64,000 nucleotides of DNA from NCBI RefSeq assembly GCF_040581485.1, contig NW_027124990.1, positions 1-64,000 of the forward strand, in the 5' to 3' direction. Under the pieces are notes generated by a model that searched no databases, was not told the origin of the DNA, and was given only the letters and a program-made list of their open reading frames with translations. The position numbers were made by a program, and so were the translations under genes. Shown here in pieces: positions 30,991 through 45,300 of this stretch. Numbering within the stretch: position 1 is the stretch's first letter; each line of letters begins with the position of its first letter. The DNA is from Linepithema humile (lineage: Eukaryota; Arthropoda; Insecta; Hymenoptera; Formicidae).

Positions 30991-31775
30991 GGTTAAACTA
31001 GGTTAAACTACGTTAAAATAGGTTAAAAAAGGTTGAAGCAAACCAATAAGCGTTCTGCTCTTCTTTCAAAAACTACTTATCGCACGCAATTTTGCTATAG
31101 GAAAAAGTTGTTTCTTTTAGCCTAATGTATCACGCCTTGCATTCCGTGGGTGCAAATTTAGGAAAACTCTGATTAATATATTTTTATATGTTATATGTTA
31201 TAATATATTGTAATGTTACAATTAGATTAAAATAGGTTAAAAGAGGTTAAAATAGGTTAATATAGGTTAAACTAGGTTAAAAGAGGTTAAACTAGGTTAA
31301 AATAGGTTAAAAGAGGTTGAAGCAAACCAATAAGCGTTCTGCTCTTCTTTCAAAAACTACTTATCGCACGCAATTTTGCTATAGGAAAAAGTTGTTTCTT
31401 TTAGCCTAATGTATCACGCCTTGCATTCCGTGGGTGCAAATTTAGGGAAACTCTAAATAATATATTTTAATATGTTATATGTTATAATATATTGTAATGT
31501 TACAATTAGGTTAAAATAGGTTAAAATAGGTTAAATTAGGTCAAAATAGGTTAAACTAGGTTAAACTAGGTAAACTAGGTTAAAATAGGTTAAATTAGGT
31601 TAAAATAGGTTAAAATAGGTTAAAAGAGGTTAATCTAGGTTAAAATAGGTTAAACTAGGTTAAAATAGGTTAAACAAGGATAAAATAGGTTATAATAGGT
31701 TAAATTAGGTTAAAATAGGTTAAATTAGGTTAAAATAGGTTAAAATAGGTTAAATTAGGTTAAAAGCAACACGCC
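30991..31775. repeat. 11-bp minisatellite with 284-bp composite units
   Basis: Runs of AGGTTAAAATA, AGGTTAAACTA and AGGTTAAAAGA alternate with a ~175-bp unique block starting GGTTGAAGCAAACC at 31031 and again at 31315 (period 284 bp). Each block ends TGTTATAATATATTGTAATG then TTACAATTAGG. From 31510 to about 31770 the 11-bp repeat is uninterrupted apart from point changes and a few indels. The block holds no ORF. It may be subtelomeric or interstitial; the repeat is not plain TTAGG. Confidence 0.88.
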
Positions 31776-31929
31776 GCTCGTGGACTTAGTCCCCCTAAAT
31801 ATTTTTGGAATATGAATTTTTGAGTTAATATTTATGTTTTTAAATAAAAAAAAATTATCAATAATTTTTTCATTTATAATTTTAATGAAAGTTTTTATTG
31901 GATTTTTTTGTTCATGAAAATTAATTGTA

Positions 31930-32373
31930 TATAATTTTTTTTTTTTGAGGTAAAACTGATTCTGACATTTTTAAAAATTATTTATTGGAGTATTATTCCA
32001 GAATAATTGGAAGTAAAGTTTTATTTAATATTATATATATTATTAATTTTTTTGCTTTTATTGATTTATTTTTTTTGATTATTTTATGGAATTAAATCTT
32101 TTAATATAAATTCAATAATATATTATAAAAATAATTATTTAATAAAAATTTTTGATTATTTAATTATTCATATAATATATTATTAAATTTATATTATAAT
32201 ATTTAAATCTATAAAAAAATAAAAAAAAAATAAAAAAAAAAATCAATAAGAGCAAAAAAATAAATAATATATATAATATTAAATAAAACTCAGCTTCCAA
32301 TTATTCTGAAATAATACCCCAATAAATAATTTTTAAAATTAAATTTTACCATTAACGTATAAAAAAATAAATA
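31930..32373. repeat. Long AT-rich inverted repeat (palindromic, MITE-like)
   Basis: The left arm from about 31930 (GAGGTAAAACTGATTC, then TATTTATTGGAGTATTATTCC, AGAATAATTGG, TTTGCTTTTATTGATTT) is matched in reverse complement by the right arm up to about 32373 (AATCAATAAGAGCAAAA, CCAATTATTCTGAAATAATACC, CCAATAAATAATTTTT). The inner part is also palindromic (AATATAAATTCAATAATATATTA against 32165-32195). Arms are around 200 bp with centre near 32150. There is no ORF. It could be a MITE or foldback element. Confidence 0.65.
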
Positions 32374-32484
32374 TCGATACCATAAAAAAATATTTGGAAC
32401 CGGGATTCGTTTTACTAACAAGCAATCATTACAGCAAAACTTTTATCATTACTCCTTCTCCGATAAAATACAGAGCAATATATT
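32374..32484. other. Transition into the satellite array
   Basis: AT-rich sequence without a gene. A weak resemblance to the satellite (TTTGGAACC...CAAGCAATCATTAC against TTTGGTACC...CGAGCAACAAATTAT) may mark a decayed edge monomer. I see nothing else in it. Confidence 0.35.
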
Positions 32485-35400
32485 CTCGATACTTTAAAAC
32501 GAGCAACAAATTCAATTTCTTATATATTTCGATAGTACAGAGTCTGTAGATTAATTTGGTACCAAAAACATACGAGCAACAAATTATTTCAACTAATTAT
32601 AACGTTTTTAATCCGCGCCGTATCAATCCGCGACGACAGTGTCGCTTCTCGATACTTTAAAACGAGCAACAAATTCAATTTCTTATATATTTCGATAGTA
32701 CAGAGCCTGTAAATTAATTTGGTACCAATCACATACGAAAAACAAATTATTTCAATTAATTATAACGTTTTAATCCGCGCCGTATCAATCCGCTACGACA
32801 AAGTGTCGCTTCTCGATACTTTAAGACGAGCAAGAAATTCAGTTTCTTATTTTTTTGAATAGTATATTGTTCATAAATTAATTTGAGACCAGAAACATAC
32901 GAAGAACAAATTATTTCAACTAATTATAACGTTTTTAATCCGCGCCGTATCAATCCGCGACGACAGTGTCGCTTCTCGATACTTTAAAACGAGCAACAAA
33001 TTCATTTTCCTATATATTTCGATAGTACAGAGTCTGTAAATTAATTTGGTACCAAAAACATACGAGCAACAAATTATTTCAACTAATTATAACGTTTTTA
33101 ATTCGCGCCGTATCAATCCGCGACGACAGTGTCGCATCTCGATACTTTAAAACGAGCAACAAATTCAATTTCTTATATATTTCGATAGTACAGAGCCTGT
33201 AAATTAATTTGGTACCAAAAACATACAAGCAACAAATTTTTTTAACTAATTATAACGTTTTTAATTCGCGCCATATCAATCCGCGACGACAGTGTCGCTT
33301 CTCGATACTTTAAAACGAGCAACAAATTCAATTTCTTATATATTTCGATATTACAGAGTCTGGAAATTAATTTGGTACCAATCACATACGAAAAACAAAT
33401 TATTTCAATTAATTATAACTTCTTAATCCGCGCCGTATCAATCGGCGACGACAAAGTGTCGCTTCGCGATACTTTAAGACGAGCAACAAATTCAGTTTCT
33501 TATTTTTTTGCATAGTATGTTGTTCATAAATTAATTTGAGACCAGAAACATTCAAAGAACAAATTATTTCAACTAATTATAACGTTTTTAATCCGCGCCG
33601 TATCAATCCGCGACGACAGTGTCGCTTCTCGATACTTTAAAACGAGCAACAAATTCATTTTCCTATATATTTCGATAGTACAGAGTCTGTAAATTAATTT
33701 GGTACCAAAAACATACGAGCAACAAATTATTTCAACTAATTATAACGTTTTTAATTCGCGCCGTATCAATCCGCGACGACAGTGTCGCTTCTCGATACTT
33801 TAAAACGAGCAACAAATTCAATTTCTTATATATTTCGATAGTACAGAGCCTGTAAATTAATTTGGTACCAAAAACATACAAGCAACAAATTTTTTTAACT
33901 AATTATAACGTTTTTAATTCGCGCCATATCAATCCGCGACGACAGTGTCGCTTCTCGATACTTTAAAACGAGCAACAAATTCAATTTCTTATATATTTCG
34001 ATAGTACAGAGTCTGTAAATTAATTTGGTACCAATCACATACGAAAAACAAATTATTTCAATTAATTATAACGTTTTAATCCGCGCCGTATCAATCCGCT
34101 ACGACAAAGTGTCGCTTCTCGATACTTTAAGACGAGCAAGAAATTCAGTTTCTTATTTTTTTGAATAGTATATTGTTCATAAATTAATTTGAGACCAGAA
34201 ACATACGAAGAACAAATTATTTCAACTAATTATAACGTTTTTAATCCGCGCCGTATCAATCCGCGACGACAGTGTCGCTTCTCGATACTTTAAAACAAGC
34301 AACAAATTTAATTTCTTATATATTTCGATAGTACAAAGTCTGCAAATTAATTTGGTACCAAAAACATACGAGCAACAAATTATTTCAACTAATTATAACG
34401 TTTTTAATCCGCGCCATATCAATCCGCGACGACAGTGTCGCTTCTCGATAATTTAAAACGAGCAACAAATTTAATTTCTTATATATTTCGATAGTACAGA
34501 GCCTGTAAATTAATTTGGTACCAAGCACATACGAACAACAAATTATTTCAATTAATTATAACGTTTTAATCCGCGCCGTATCAATCGGCGACGACAAAGT
34601 GTCGCTTCTCGATACTTTAAAACGAGCAACAAATTCATTTTCCTATATATTTCGATAGTACAGAGTCTGTAAATTAATTTGGTACCAAAAACATACGAGC
34701 AACAAATTATTTCAACTAATTATAACGTTTTTAATTCGCGCCGTATCAATCCGCGACGAAAGTGTCGCTTCTCGATACTTTAAAACGAGCAACAAATTCA
34801 ATTTCTTATATATTTCGATAGTTCAGAGTCTGTAAATTAATTTGGTACCAATCACATACGAAAAACAAATTATTTCAATTAATTATAACGTTTTAATCCG
34901 CGCCGTATCAATCTGCTACGACAAAATGTCGCTTCTCGATACTTTAAGACGAGCAAGAAATTCAGTTTCTTATTTTCTTGAATAGTATATTGTTCATAAA
35001 TTAATTTGAGATCAAAAACATACGAAGAACAAATTATTTCAACTAATTATAACGTTTTTAATCCGCGCCGTATCAATCCGCGACGACAGTGTCGCTTCTC
35101 GATACTTTAAAACGAGCAACAAATTCATTTTCCTATATATTTCGATAGTACAGAGTCTGTAAATTAATTTGGTACCAAAAACATACGAGCAACAAATTAT
35201 TTCAACTAATTATAACGTTTTTAATCCGCGCCGTATCAATCCGCGACGACAGTGTCGCTTCTCGATACTTTAAAACGAGCAACAAATTTAATTTCTTATA
35301 TATTTCGATAGTACAAAGTCTGCAAATTAATTTGGTACCAAAAACATACGAGCAACAAATTATTTCAACTAATTATAACGTTTTTAATCCGCGCCATATC

Positions 35401-37429
35401 AATCCGCGACGACAGTGTCGCTTCTCGATAATTTAAAACGAGCAACAAATTTAATTTCTTATATATTTCGATAGTACAGAGCCTGTAAATTAATTTGGTA
35501 CCAAGCACATACGAACAACAAATTATTTCAATTAATTATAACGTTTTAATCCGCGCCGTATCAATCGGCGACGACAAAGTGTCGCTTCGCGATACTTTAA
35601 AACGAGCAACAAATTCAATTTTTTATATATTTCGATAGTACAGAGCCTGTAAATTAATTTGGTACCATAAACATACAAGCAACAAATTTTTTTAACTAAT
35701 TATAACGTTTTTAATTCGCGCCATATCAATCCGCGACGACAGTGTCGCTTCTCGATACTTTAAAACGAGCAACAAATTCAATTTCTTATATATTTCGATA
35801 TTACAGAGTCTGGAAATTAATTTGGTACCAATCACATACGAAAAACAAATTATTTCAATTAGTTATAACTTCTTAATCCGCGCCGTATCAATCGGCGACG
35901 ACAAAGTGTCGCTTCGCGATACTTTAAGACGAGCAACAAATTCAGTTTCTTATTTTTTTGCATAGTATGTTGTTCATAAATTAATTTGAGACCAGAAACA
36001 TTCAAAGAACAAATTATTTCAACTAATTATAACGTTTTTAATCCGCGCCGTATCAATCCGCGACGACAGTGTCGCTTCTCGATACTTTAAAACGAGCAAC
36101 AAATTCATTTTCCTATATATTTCGATAGTACAGAGTCTGTAAATTAATTTGGTACCAAAAACATACGAGCAACAAATTATTTCAACTAATTATAACGTTT
36201 TTAATTCGCGCCGTATCAATCCGCGACGACAGTGTCGCTTCTCGATACTTTAAAACGAGCAACAAATTCAATTTCTTATATATTTCGATAGTACAGAGCC
36301 TGTAAATTAATTTGGTACCAAAAACATACAAGCAACAAATTTTTTTAACTAATTATAACGTTTTTAATTCGCGCCATATCAATCCGCGACGACAGTGTCG
36401 CTTCTCGATACTTTAAAACGAGCAACAAATTCAATTTCTTATATATTTCGATATTACAGAGTCTGGAAATTAATTTGGTACCAATCACATACGAAAAACA
36501 AATTATTTCAATTAATTATAACTTCTTAATTCGCGCCGTATCAATCGGCGACGACAAAGTGTCGCTTCGCGATACTTTAAGACGAGCAACAAATTCAGTT
36601 TCTTATTTTTTTGCATAGTATGTTGTTCATAAATTAATTTGAGACCAGAAACATTCAAAGAACAAATTATTTCAACTAATTATAACGTTTTTAATCCGCG
36701 CCGTATCAATCCGCGACGACAGTGTCGCTTCTCGATACTTTAAAACGAGCAACAAATTCATTTTCCTATATATTTCGATAGTACAGAGTCTGTAAATTAA
36801 TTTGGTACCAAAAACATACGAGCAACAAATTATTTCAACTAATTATAACGTTTTTAATTCGCGCCGTATCAATCCGCGACGACAGTGTCGCTTCTCGATA
36901 CTTTAAAACGAGCAACAAATTCATTTTCCTATATATTTCGATAGTACAGAGTCTGTAAATTAATTTGGTACCAAAAACATACGAGCAACAAATTATTTCA
37001 ACTAATTATAACGTTTTTAATTCGCGCCGTATCAATCCGCGACGACAGTGTCGCATCTCGATACTTTAAAACGAGCAACAAATTCAATTTCTTATATATT
37101 TCGATAGTACAGAGCCTGTAAATTAATTTGGTACCAAAAACATACAAGCAACAAATTTTTTTAACTAATTATAACGTTTTTAATTCGCGCCATATCAATC
37201 CGCGACGACAGTGTCGCTTCTCGATACTTTAAAACGAGCAACAAATTCAATTTCTTATATATTTCGATATTACAGAGTCTGGAAATTAATTTGGTACCAA
37301 TCACATACGAAAAACAAATTATTTCAATTAATTATAACTTCTTAATCCGCGCCGTATCAATCGGCGACGACAAAGTGTCGCTTCGCGATACTTTAAGACG
37401 AGCAACAAATTCAGTTTCTTATTTTTTTG

Positions 37430-40400
37430 CATAGTATGTTGTTCATAAATTAATTTGAGACCAGAAACATTCAAAGAACAAATTATTTCAACTAATTATA
37501 ACGTTTTTAATCCGCGCCGTATCAATCCGCGACGACAGTGTCGCTTCTCGATACTTTAAAACGAGCAACAAATTCATTTTCCTATATATTTCGATAGTAC
37601 AGAGTCTGTAAATTAATTTGGTACCAAAAACATACGAGCAACAAATTATTTCAACTAATTATAACGTTTTTAATTCGCGCCGTATCAATCCGCGACGACA
37701 GTGTCGCTTCTCGATACTTTAAAACGAGCAACAAATTCAATTTCTTATATATTTCGATAGTACAGAGCCTGTAAATTAATTTGGTACCAAAAACATACAA
37801 GCAACAAATTTTTTTAACTAATTATAACGTTTTTAATTCGCGCCATATCAATCCGCGACGACAGTGTCGCTTCTCGATACTTTAAAACGAGCAACAAATT
37901 CAATTTCTTATATATTTCGATAGTACAGAGTCTGTAAATTAATTTGGTACCAATCACATACGAAAAACAAATTATTTCAATTAATTATAACGTTTTAATC
38001 CGCGCCGTATCAATCCGCTACGACAAAGTGTCGCTTCTCGATACTTTAAGACGAGCAAGAAATTCAGTTTCTTATTTTTTTGAATAGTATATTGTTCATA
38101 AATTAATTTGAGACCAGAAACATACGAAGAACAAATTATTTCAACTAATTATAACGTTTTTAATCCGCGCCGTATCAATCCGCGACGACAGTGTCGCTTC
38201 TCGATACTTTAAAACAAGCAACAAATTTAATTTCTTATATATTTCGATAGTACAAAGTCTGCAAATTAATTTGGTACCAAAAACATACGAGCAACAAATT
38301 ATTTCAACTAATTATAACGTTTTTAATCCGCGCCATATCAATCCGCGACGACAGTGTCGCTTCTCGATAATTTAAAACGAGCAACAAATTTAATTTCTTA
38401 TATATTTCGATAGTACAGAGCCTGTAAATTAATTTGGTACCAAGCACATACGAACAACAAATTATTTCAATTAATTATAACGTTTTAATCCGCGCCGTAT
38501 CAATCGGCGACGACAAAGTGTCGCTTCTCGATACTTTAAAACGAGCAACAAATTCATTTTCCTATATATTTCGATAGTACAGAGTCTGTAAATTAATTTG
38601 GTACCAAAAACATACGAGCAACAAATTATTTCAACTAATTATAACGTTTTTAATTCGCGCCGTATCAATCCGCGACGAAAGTGTCGCTTCTCGATACTTT
38701 AAAACGAGCAACAAATTCAATTTCTTATATATTTCGATAGTTCAGAGTCTGTAAATTAATTTGGTACCAATCACATACGAAAAACAAATTATTTCAATTA
38801 ATTATAACGTTTTAATCCGCGCCGTATCAATCTGCTACGACAAAATGTCGCTTCTCGATACTTTAAGACGAGCAAGAAATTCAGTTTCTTATTTTCTTGA
38901 ATAGTATATTGTTCATAAATTAATTTGAGATCAAAAACATACGAAGAACAAATTATTTCAACTAATTATAACGTTTTTAATCCGCGCCGTATCAATCCGC
39001 GACGACAGTGTCGCTTCTCGATACTTTAAAACGAGCAACAAATTCATTTTCCTATATATTTCGATAGTACAGAGTCTGTAAATTAATTTGGTACCAAAAA
39101 CATACGAGCAACAAATTATTTCAACTAATTATAACGTTTTTAATCCGCGCCGTATCAATCCGCGACGACAGTGTCGCTTCTCGATACTTTAAAACGAGCA
39201 ACAAATTTAATTTCTTATATATTTCGATAGTACAAAGTCTGCAAATTAATTTGGTACCAAAAACATACGAGCAACAAATTATTTCAACTAATTATAACGT
39301 TTTTAATCCGCGCCATATCAATCCGCGACGACAGTGTCGCTTCTCGATAATTTAAAACGAGCAACAAATTTAATTTCTTATATATTTCGATAGTACAGAG
39401 CCTGTAAATTAATTTGGTACCAAGCACATACGAACAACAAATTATTTCAATTAATTATAACGTTTTAATCCGCGCCGTATCAATCGGCGACGACAAAGTG
39501 TCGCTTCGCGATACTTTAAAACGAGCAACAAATTCAATTTTTTATATATTTCGATAGTACAGAGCCTGTAAATTAATTTGGTACCATAAACATACAAGCA
39601 ACAAATTTTTTTAACTAATTATAACGTTTTTAATTCGCGCCATATCAATCCGCGACGACAGTGTCGCTTCTCGATACTTTAAAACGAGCAACAAATTCAA
39701 TTTCTTATATATTTCGATATTACAGAGTCTGGAAATTAATTTGGAAACCAATCACATACGAAAAACAAATTATTTCAATTAGTTATAACTTCTTAATCCG
39801 CGCCGTATCAATCGGCGACGACAAAGTGTCGCTTCGCGATACTTTAAGACGAGCAACAAATTCAGTTTCTTATTTTTTTGCATAGTATGTTGTTCATAAA
39901 TTAATTTGAGACCAGAAACATTCAAAGAACAAATTATTTCAACTAATTATAACGTTTTTAATCCGCGCCGTATCAATCCGCGACGACAGTGTCGCTTCTC
40001 GATACTTTAAAACGAGCAACAAATTCATTTTCCTATATATTTCGATAGTACAGAGTCTGTAAATTAATTTGGTACCAAAAACATACGAGCAACAAATTAT
40101 TTCAACTAATTATAACGTTTTTAATTCGCGCCGTATCAATCCGCGACGACAGTGTCGCTTCTCGATACTTTAAAACGAGCAACAAATTCAATTTCTTATA
40201 TATTTCGATAGTACAGAGCCTGTAAATTAATTTGGTACCAAAAACATACAAGCAACAAATTTTTTTAACTAATTATAACGTTTTTAATTCGCGCCATATC
40301 AATCCGCGACGACAGTGTCGCTTCTCGATACTTTAAAACGAGCAACAAATTCAATTTCTTATATATTTCGATAGTACAGAGTCTGTAAATTAATTTGGTA

Positions 40401-42331
40401 CCAATCACATACGAAAAACAAATTATTTCAATTAATTATAACGTTTTAATCCGCGCCGTATCAATCCGCTACGACAAAGTGTCGCTTCTCGATACTTTAA
40501 GACGAGCAAGAAATTCAGTTTCTTATTTTTTTGAATAGTATATTGTTCATAAATTAATTTGAGACCAGAAACATACGAAGAACAAATTATTTCAACTAAT
40601 TATAACGTTTTTAATCCGCGCCGTATCAATCCGCGACGACAGTGTCGCTTCTCGATACTTTAAAACAAGCAACAAATTTAATTTCTTATATATTTCGATA
40701 GTACAAAGTCTGCAAATTAATTTGGTACCAAAAACATACGAGCAACAAATTATTTCAACTAATTATAACGTTTTTAATCCGCGCCATATCAATCCGCGAC
40801 GACAGTGTCGCTTCTCGATAATTTAAAACGAGCAACAAATTTAATTTCTTATATATTTCGATAGTACAGAGCCTGTAAATTAATTTGGTACCAAGCACAT
40901 ACGAACAACAAATTATTTCAATTAATTATAACGTTTTAATCCGCGCCGTATCAATCGGCGACGACAAAGTGTCGCTTCTCGATACTTTAAAACGAGCAAC
41001 AAATTCATTTTCCTATATATTTCGATAGTACAGAGTCTGTAAATTAATTTGGTACCAAAAACATACGAGCAACAAATTATTTCAACTAATTATAACGTTT
41101 TTAATTCGCGCCGTATCAATCCGCGACGAAAGTGTCGCTTCTCGATACTTTAAAACGAGCAACAAATTCAATTTCTTATATATTTCGATAGTTCAGAGTC
41201 TGTAAATTAATTTGGTACCAATCACATACGAAAAACAAATTATTTCAATTAATTATAACGTTTTAATCCGCGCCGTATCAATCTGCTACGACAAAATGTC
41301 GCTTCTCGATACTTTAAGACGAGCAAGAAATTCAGTTTCTTATTTTCTTGAATAGTATATTGTTCATAAATTAATTTGAGATCAAAAACATACGAAGAAC
41401 AAATTATTTCAACTAATTATAACGTTTTTAATCCGCGCCGTATCAATCCGCGACGACAGTGTCGCTTCTCGATACTTTAAAACGAGCAACAAATTCATTT
41501 TCCTATATATTTCGATAGTACAGAGTCTGTAAATTAATTTGGTACCAAAAACATACGAGCAACAAATTATTTCAACTAATTATAACGTTTTTAATCCGCG
41601 CCGTATCAATCCGCGACGACAGTGTCGCTTCTCGATACTTTAAAACGAGCAACAAATTTAATTTCTTATATATTTCGATAGTACAAAGTCTGCAAATTAA
41701 TTTGGTACCAAAAACATACGAGCAACAAATTATTTCAACTAATTATAACGTTTTTAATCCGCGCCATATCAATCCGCGACGACAGTGTCGCTTCTCGATA
41801 ATTTAAAACGAGCAACAAATTTAATTTCTTATATATTTCGATAGTACAGAGCCTGTAAATTAATTTGGTACCAAGCACATACGAACAACAAATTATTTCA
41901 ATTAATTATAACGTTTTAATCCGCGCCGTATCAATCGGCGACGACAAAGTGTCGCTTCGCGATACTTTAAAACGAGCAACAAATTCAATTTTTTATATAT
42001 TTCGATAGTACAGAGCCTGTAAATTAATTTGGTACCATAAACATACAAGCAACAAATTTTTTTAACTAATTATAACGTTTTTAATTCGCGCCATATCAAT
42101 CCGCGACGACAGTGTCGCTTCTCGATACTTTAAAACGAGCAACAAATTCAATTTCTTATATATTTCGATATTACAGAGTCTGGAAATTAATTTGGAAACC
42201 AATCACATACGAAAAACAAATTATTTCAATTAGTTATAACTTCTTAATCCGCGCCGTATCAATCGGCGACGACAAAGTGTCGCTTCGCGATACTTTAAGA
42301 CGAGCAACAAATTCAGTTTCTTATTTTTTTG
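37430..42331. repeat. Tandem duplication of a 15-monomer (2451-bp) unit
   Basis: Two adjacent 2451-bp units (37430-39880 and 39881-42331) share private variants at exactly the same offset: AAAACAAGCAACAAATTT at 38214 and 40665, CGACGAAAGTGTCGC at about 38676 and 41127, and GGAAACCAATCACATAC at about 39743 and 42194. This is probably the youngest duplication in the array. Confidence 0.85.
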
Positions 42332-45300
42332 CATAGTATGTTGTTCATAAATTAATTTGAGACCAGAAACATTCAAAGAACAAATTATTTCAACTAATTA
42401 TAACGTTTTTAATCCGCGCCGTATCAATCCGCGACGACAGTGTCGCTTCTCGATACTTTAAAACGAGCAACAAATTCATTTTCCTATATATTTCGATAGT
42501 ACAGAGTCTGTAAATTAATTTGGTACCAAAAACATACGAGCAACAAATTATTTCAACTAATTATAACGTTTTTAATTCGCGCCGTATCAATCCGCGACGA
42601 CAGTGTCGCTTCTCGATACTTTAAAACGAGCAACAAATTCAATTTCTTATATATTTCGATAGTACAGAGCCTGTAAATTAATTTGGTACCAAAAACATAC
42701 AAGCAACAAATTTTTTTAACTAATTATAACGTTTTTAATTCGCGCCATATCAATCCGCGACGACAGTGTCGCTTCTCGATACTTTAAAACGAGCAACAAA
42801 TTCAATTTCTTATATATTTCGATATTACAGAGTCTGGAAATTAATTTGGTACCAATCACATACGAAAAACAAATTATTTCAATTAATTATAACTTCTTAA
42901 TTCGCGCCGTATCAATCGGCGACGACAAAGTGTCGCTTCGCGATACTTTAAGACGAGCAACAAATTCAGTTTCTTATTTTTTTGCATAGTATGTTGTTCA
43001 TAAATTAATTTGAGACCAGAAACATTCAAAGAACAAATTATTTCAACTAATTATAACGTTTTTAATCCGCGCCGTATCAATCCGCGACGACAGTGTCGCT
43101 TCTCGATACTTTAAAACGAGCAACAAATTCATTTTCCTATATATTTCGATAGTACAGAGTCTGTAAATTAATTTGGTACCAAAAACATACGAGCAACAAA
43201 TTATTTCAACTAATTATAACGTTTTTAATTCGCGCCGTATCAATCCGCGACGACAGTGTCGCTTCTCGATACTTTAAAACGAGCAACAAATTCAATTTCT
43301 TATATATTTCGATAGTACAGAGCCTGTAAATTAATTTGGTACCAAAAACATACAAGCAACAAATTTTTTTAACTAATTATAACGTTTTTAATTCGCGCCA
43401 TATCAATCCGCGACGACAGTGTCGCTTCTCGATACTTTAAAACGAGCAACAAATTCAATTTCTTATATATTTCGATAGTACAGAGCCTGTAAATTAATTT
43501 GGTACCAATCACATACGAAAAACAAATTATTTCAATTAATTATAACGTTTTAATCCGCGCCGTATCAATCCGCTACGACAAAGTGTCGCTTCTCGATACT
43601 TTAAGACGAGCAAGAAATTCAGTTTCTTATTTTTTTGAATAGTATATTGTTCATAAATTAATTTGAGACCAGAAACATACGAAGAACAAATTATTTCAAC
43701 TAATTATAACGTTTTTAATCCGCGCCGTATCAATCCGCGACGACAGTGTCGCTTCTCGATACTTTAAAACGAGCAACAAATATATTTTCCTATATATTTC
43801 GATAGTACAGAGTCTGTAAATTAATTTGGTACCAAAAACATACGAGCAACAAATTATTTCAACTAATTATAACGTTTTTAATTCGCGCCGTATCAATCCG
43901 CGACGACAGTGTCGCTTCTCGATACTTTAAAACGAGCAACAAATTCAATTTCTTATATATTTCGATAGTACAGAGCCTGTAAATTAATTTGGTACCAAAA
44001 ACATACAAGCAACAAATTTTTTTAACTAATTATAACGTTTTTAATTCGCGCCATATCAATCCGCGACGACAGTGTCGCTTCTCGATACTTTAAAACGAGC
44101 AACAAATTCAATTTCTTATATATTTCGATATTACAGAGTCTGGAAATTAATTTGGTACCAATCACATACGAAAAACAAATTATTTCAATTAATTATAACT
44201 TCTTAATCCGCGCCGTATCAATCGGCGACGACAAAGTGTCGCTTCGCGATACTTTAAGACGAGCAACAAATTCAGTTTCTTATTTTTTTGCATAGTATGT
44301 TGTTCATAAATTAATTTGAGACCAGAAACATTCAAAGAACAAATTATTTCAACTAATTATAACGTTTTTAATCCGCGCCGTATCAATCCGCGACGACAGT
44401 GTCGCTTCTCGATACTTTAAAACGAGCAACAAATTCATTTTCCTATATATTTCGATAGTACAGAGTCTGTAAATTAATTTGGTACCAAAAACATACGAGC
44501 AACAAATTATTTCAACTAATTATAACGTTTTTAATTCGCGCCGTATCAATCCGCGACGACAGTGTCGCTTCTCGATACTTTAAAACGAGCAACAAATTCA
44601 ATTTCTTATATATTTCGATAGTACAGAGCCTGTAAATTAATTTGGTACCAAAAACATACAAGCAACAAATTTTTTTAACTAATTATAACGTTTTTAATTC
44701 GCGCCATATCAATCCGCGACGACAGTGTCGCTTCTCGATACTTTAAAACGAGCAACAAATTCAATTTCTTATATATTTCGATATTACAGAGTCTGGAAAT
44801 TAATTTGGTACCAATCACATACGAAAAACAAATTATTTCAATTAATTATAACGTTCTTAATTCGCGCCGTATCAATCGGCGACGACAAAGTGTCGCTTCG
44901 CGATACTTTAAGACGAGCAACAAATTCAGTTTCTTATTTTTTTGCATAGTATGTTGTTCATAAATTAATTTGAGACCAGAAACATTCAAAGAACAAATTA
45001 TTTCAACTAATTATAACGTTTTTAATCCGCGCCGTATCAATCCGCGACGACAGTGTCGCTTCTCGATACTTTAAAACGAGCAACAAATTCATTTTCCTAT
45101 ATATTTCGATAGTACAGAGTCTGTAAATTAATTTGGTACCAAAAACATACGAGCAACAAATTATTTCAACTAATTATAACGTTTTTAATTCGCGCCGTAT
45201 CAATCCGCGACGACAGTGTCGCTTCTCGATACTTTAAAACGAGCAACAAATTCAATTTCTTATATATTTCGATAGTACAGAGCCTGTAAATTAATTTGGT

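Noticed and set aside
26649..31775. True TTAGG telomere
   Set aside because: The unit is AGGTTAAAMTA (11 bp), not TTAGG, and unique blocks interrupt it; at most a telomere-related repeat.
39661..44949. Three ~74-codon reading frames with identical starts in the satellite (39661, 42112, 44725)
   Set aside because: They recur only because the satellite unit recurs; frames are short, cross monomer borders and share no coding features.
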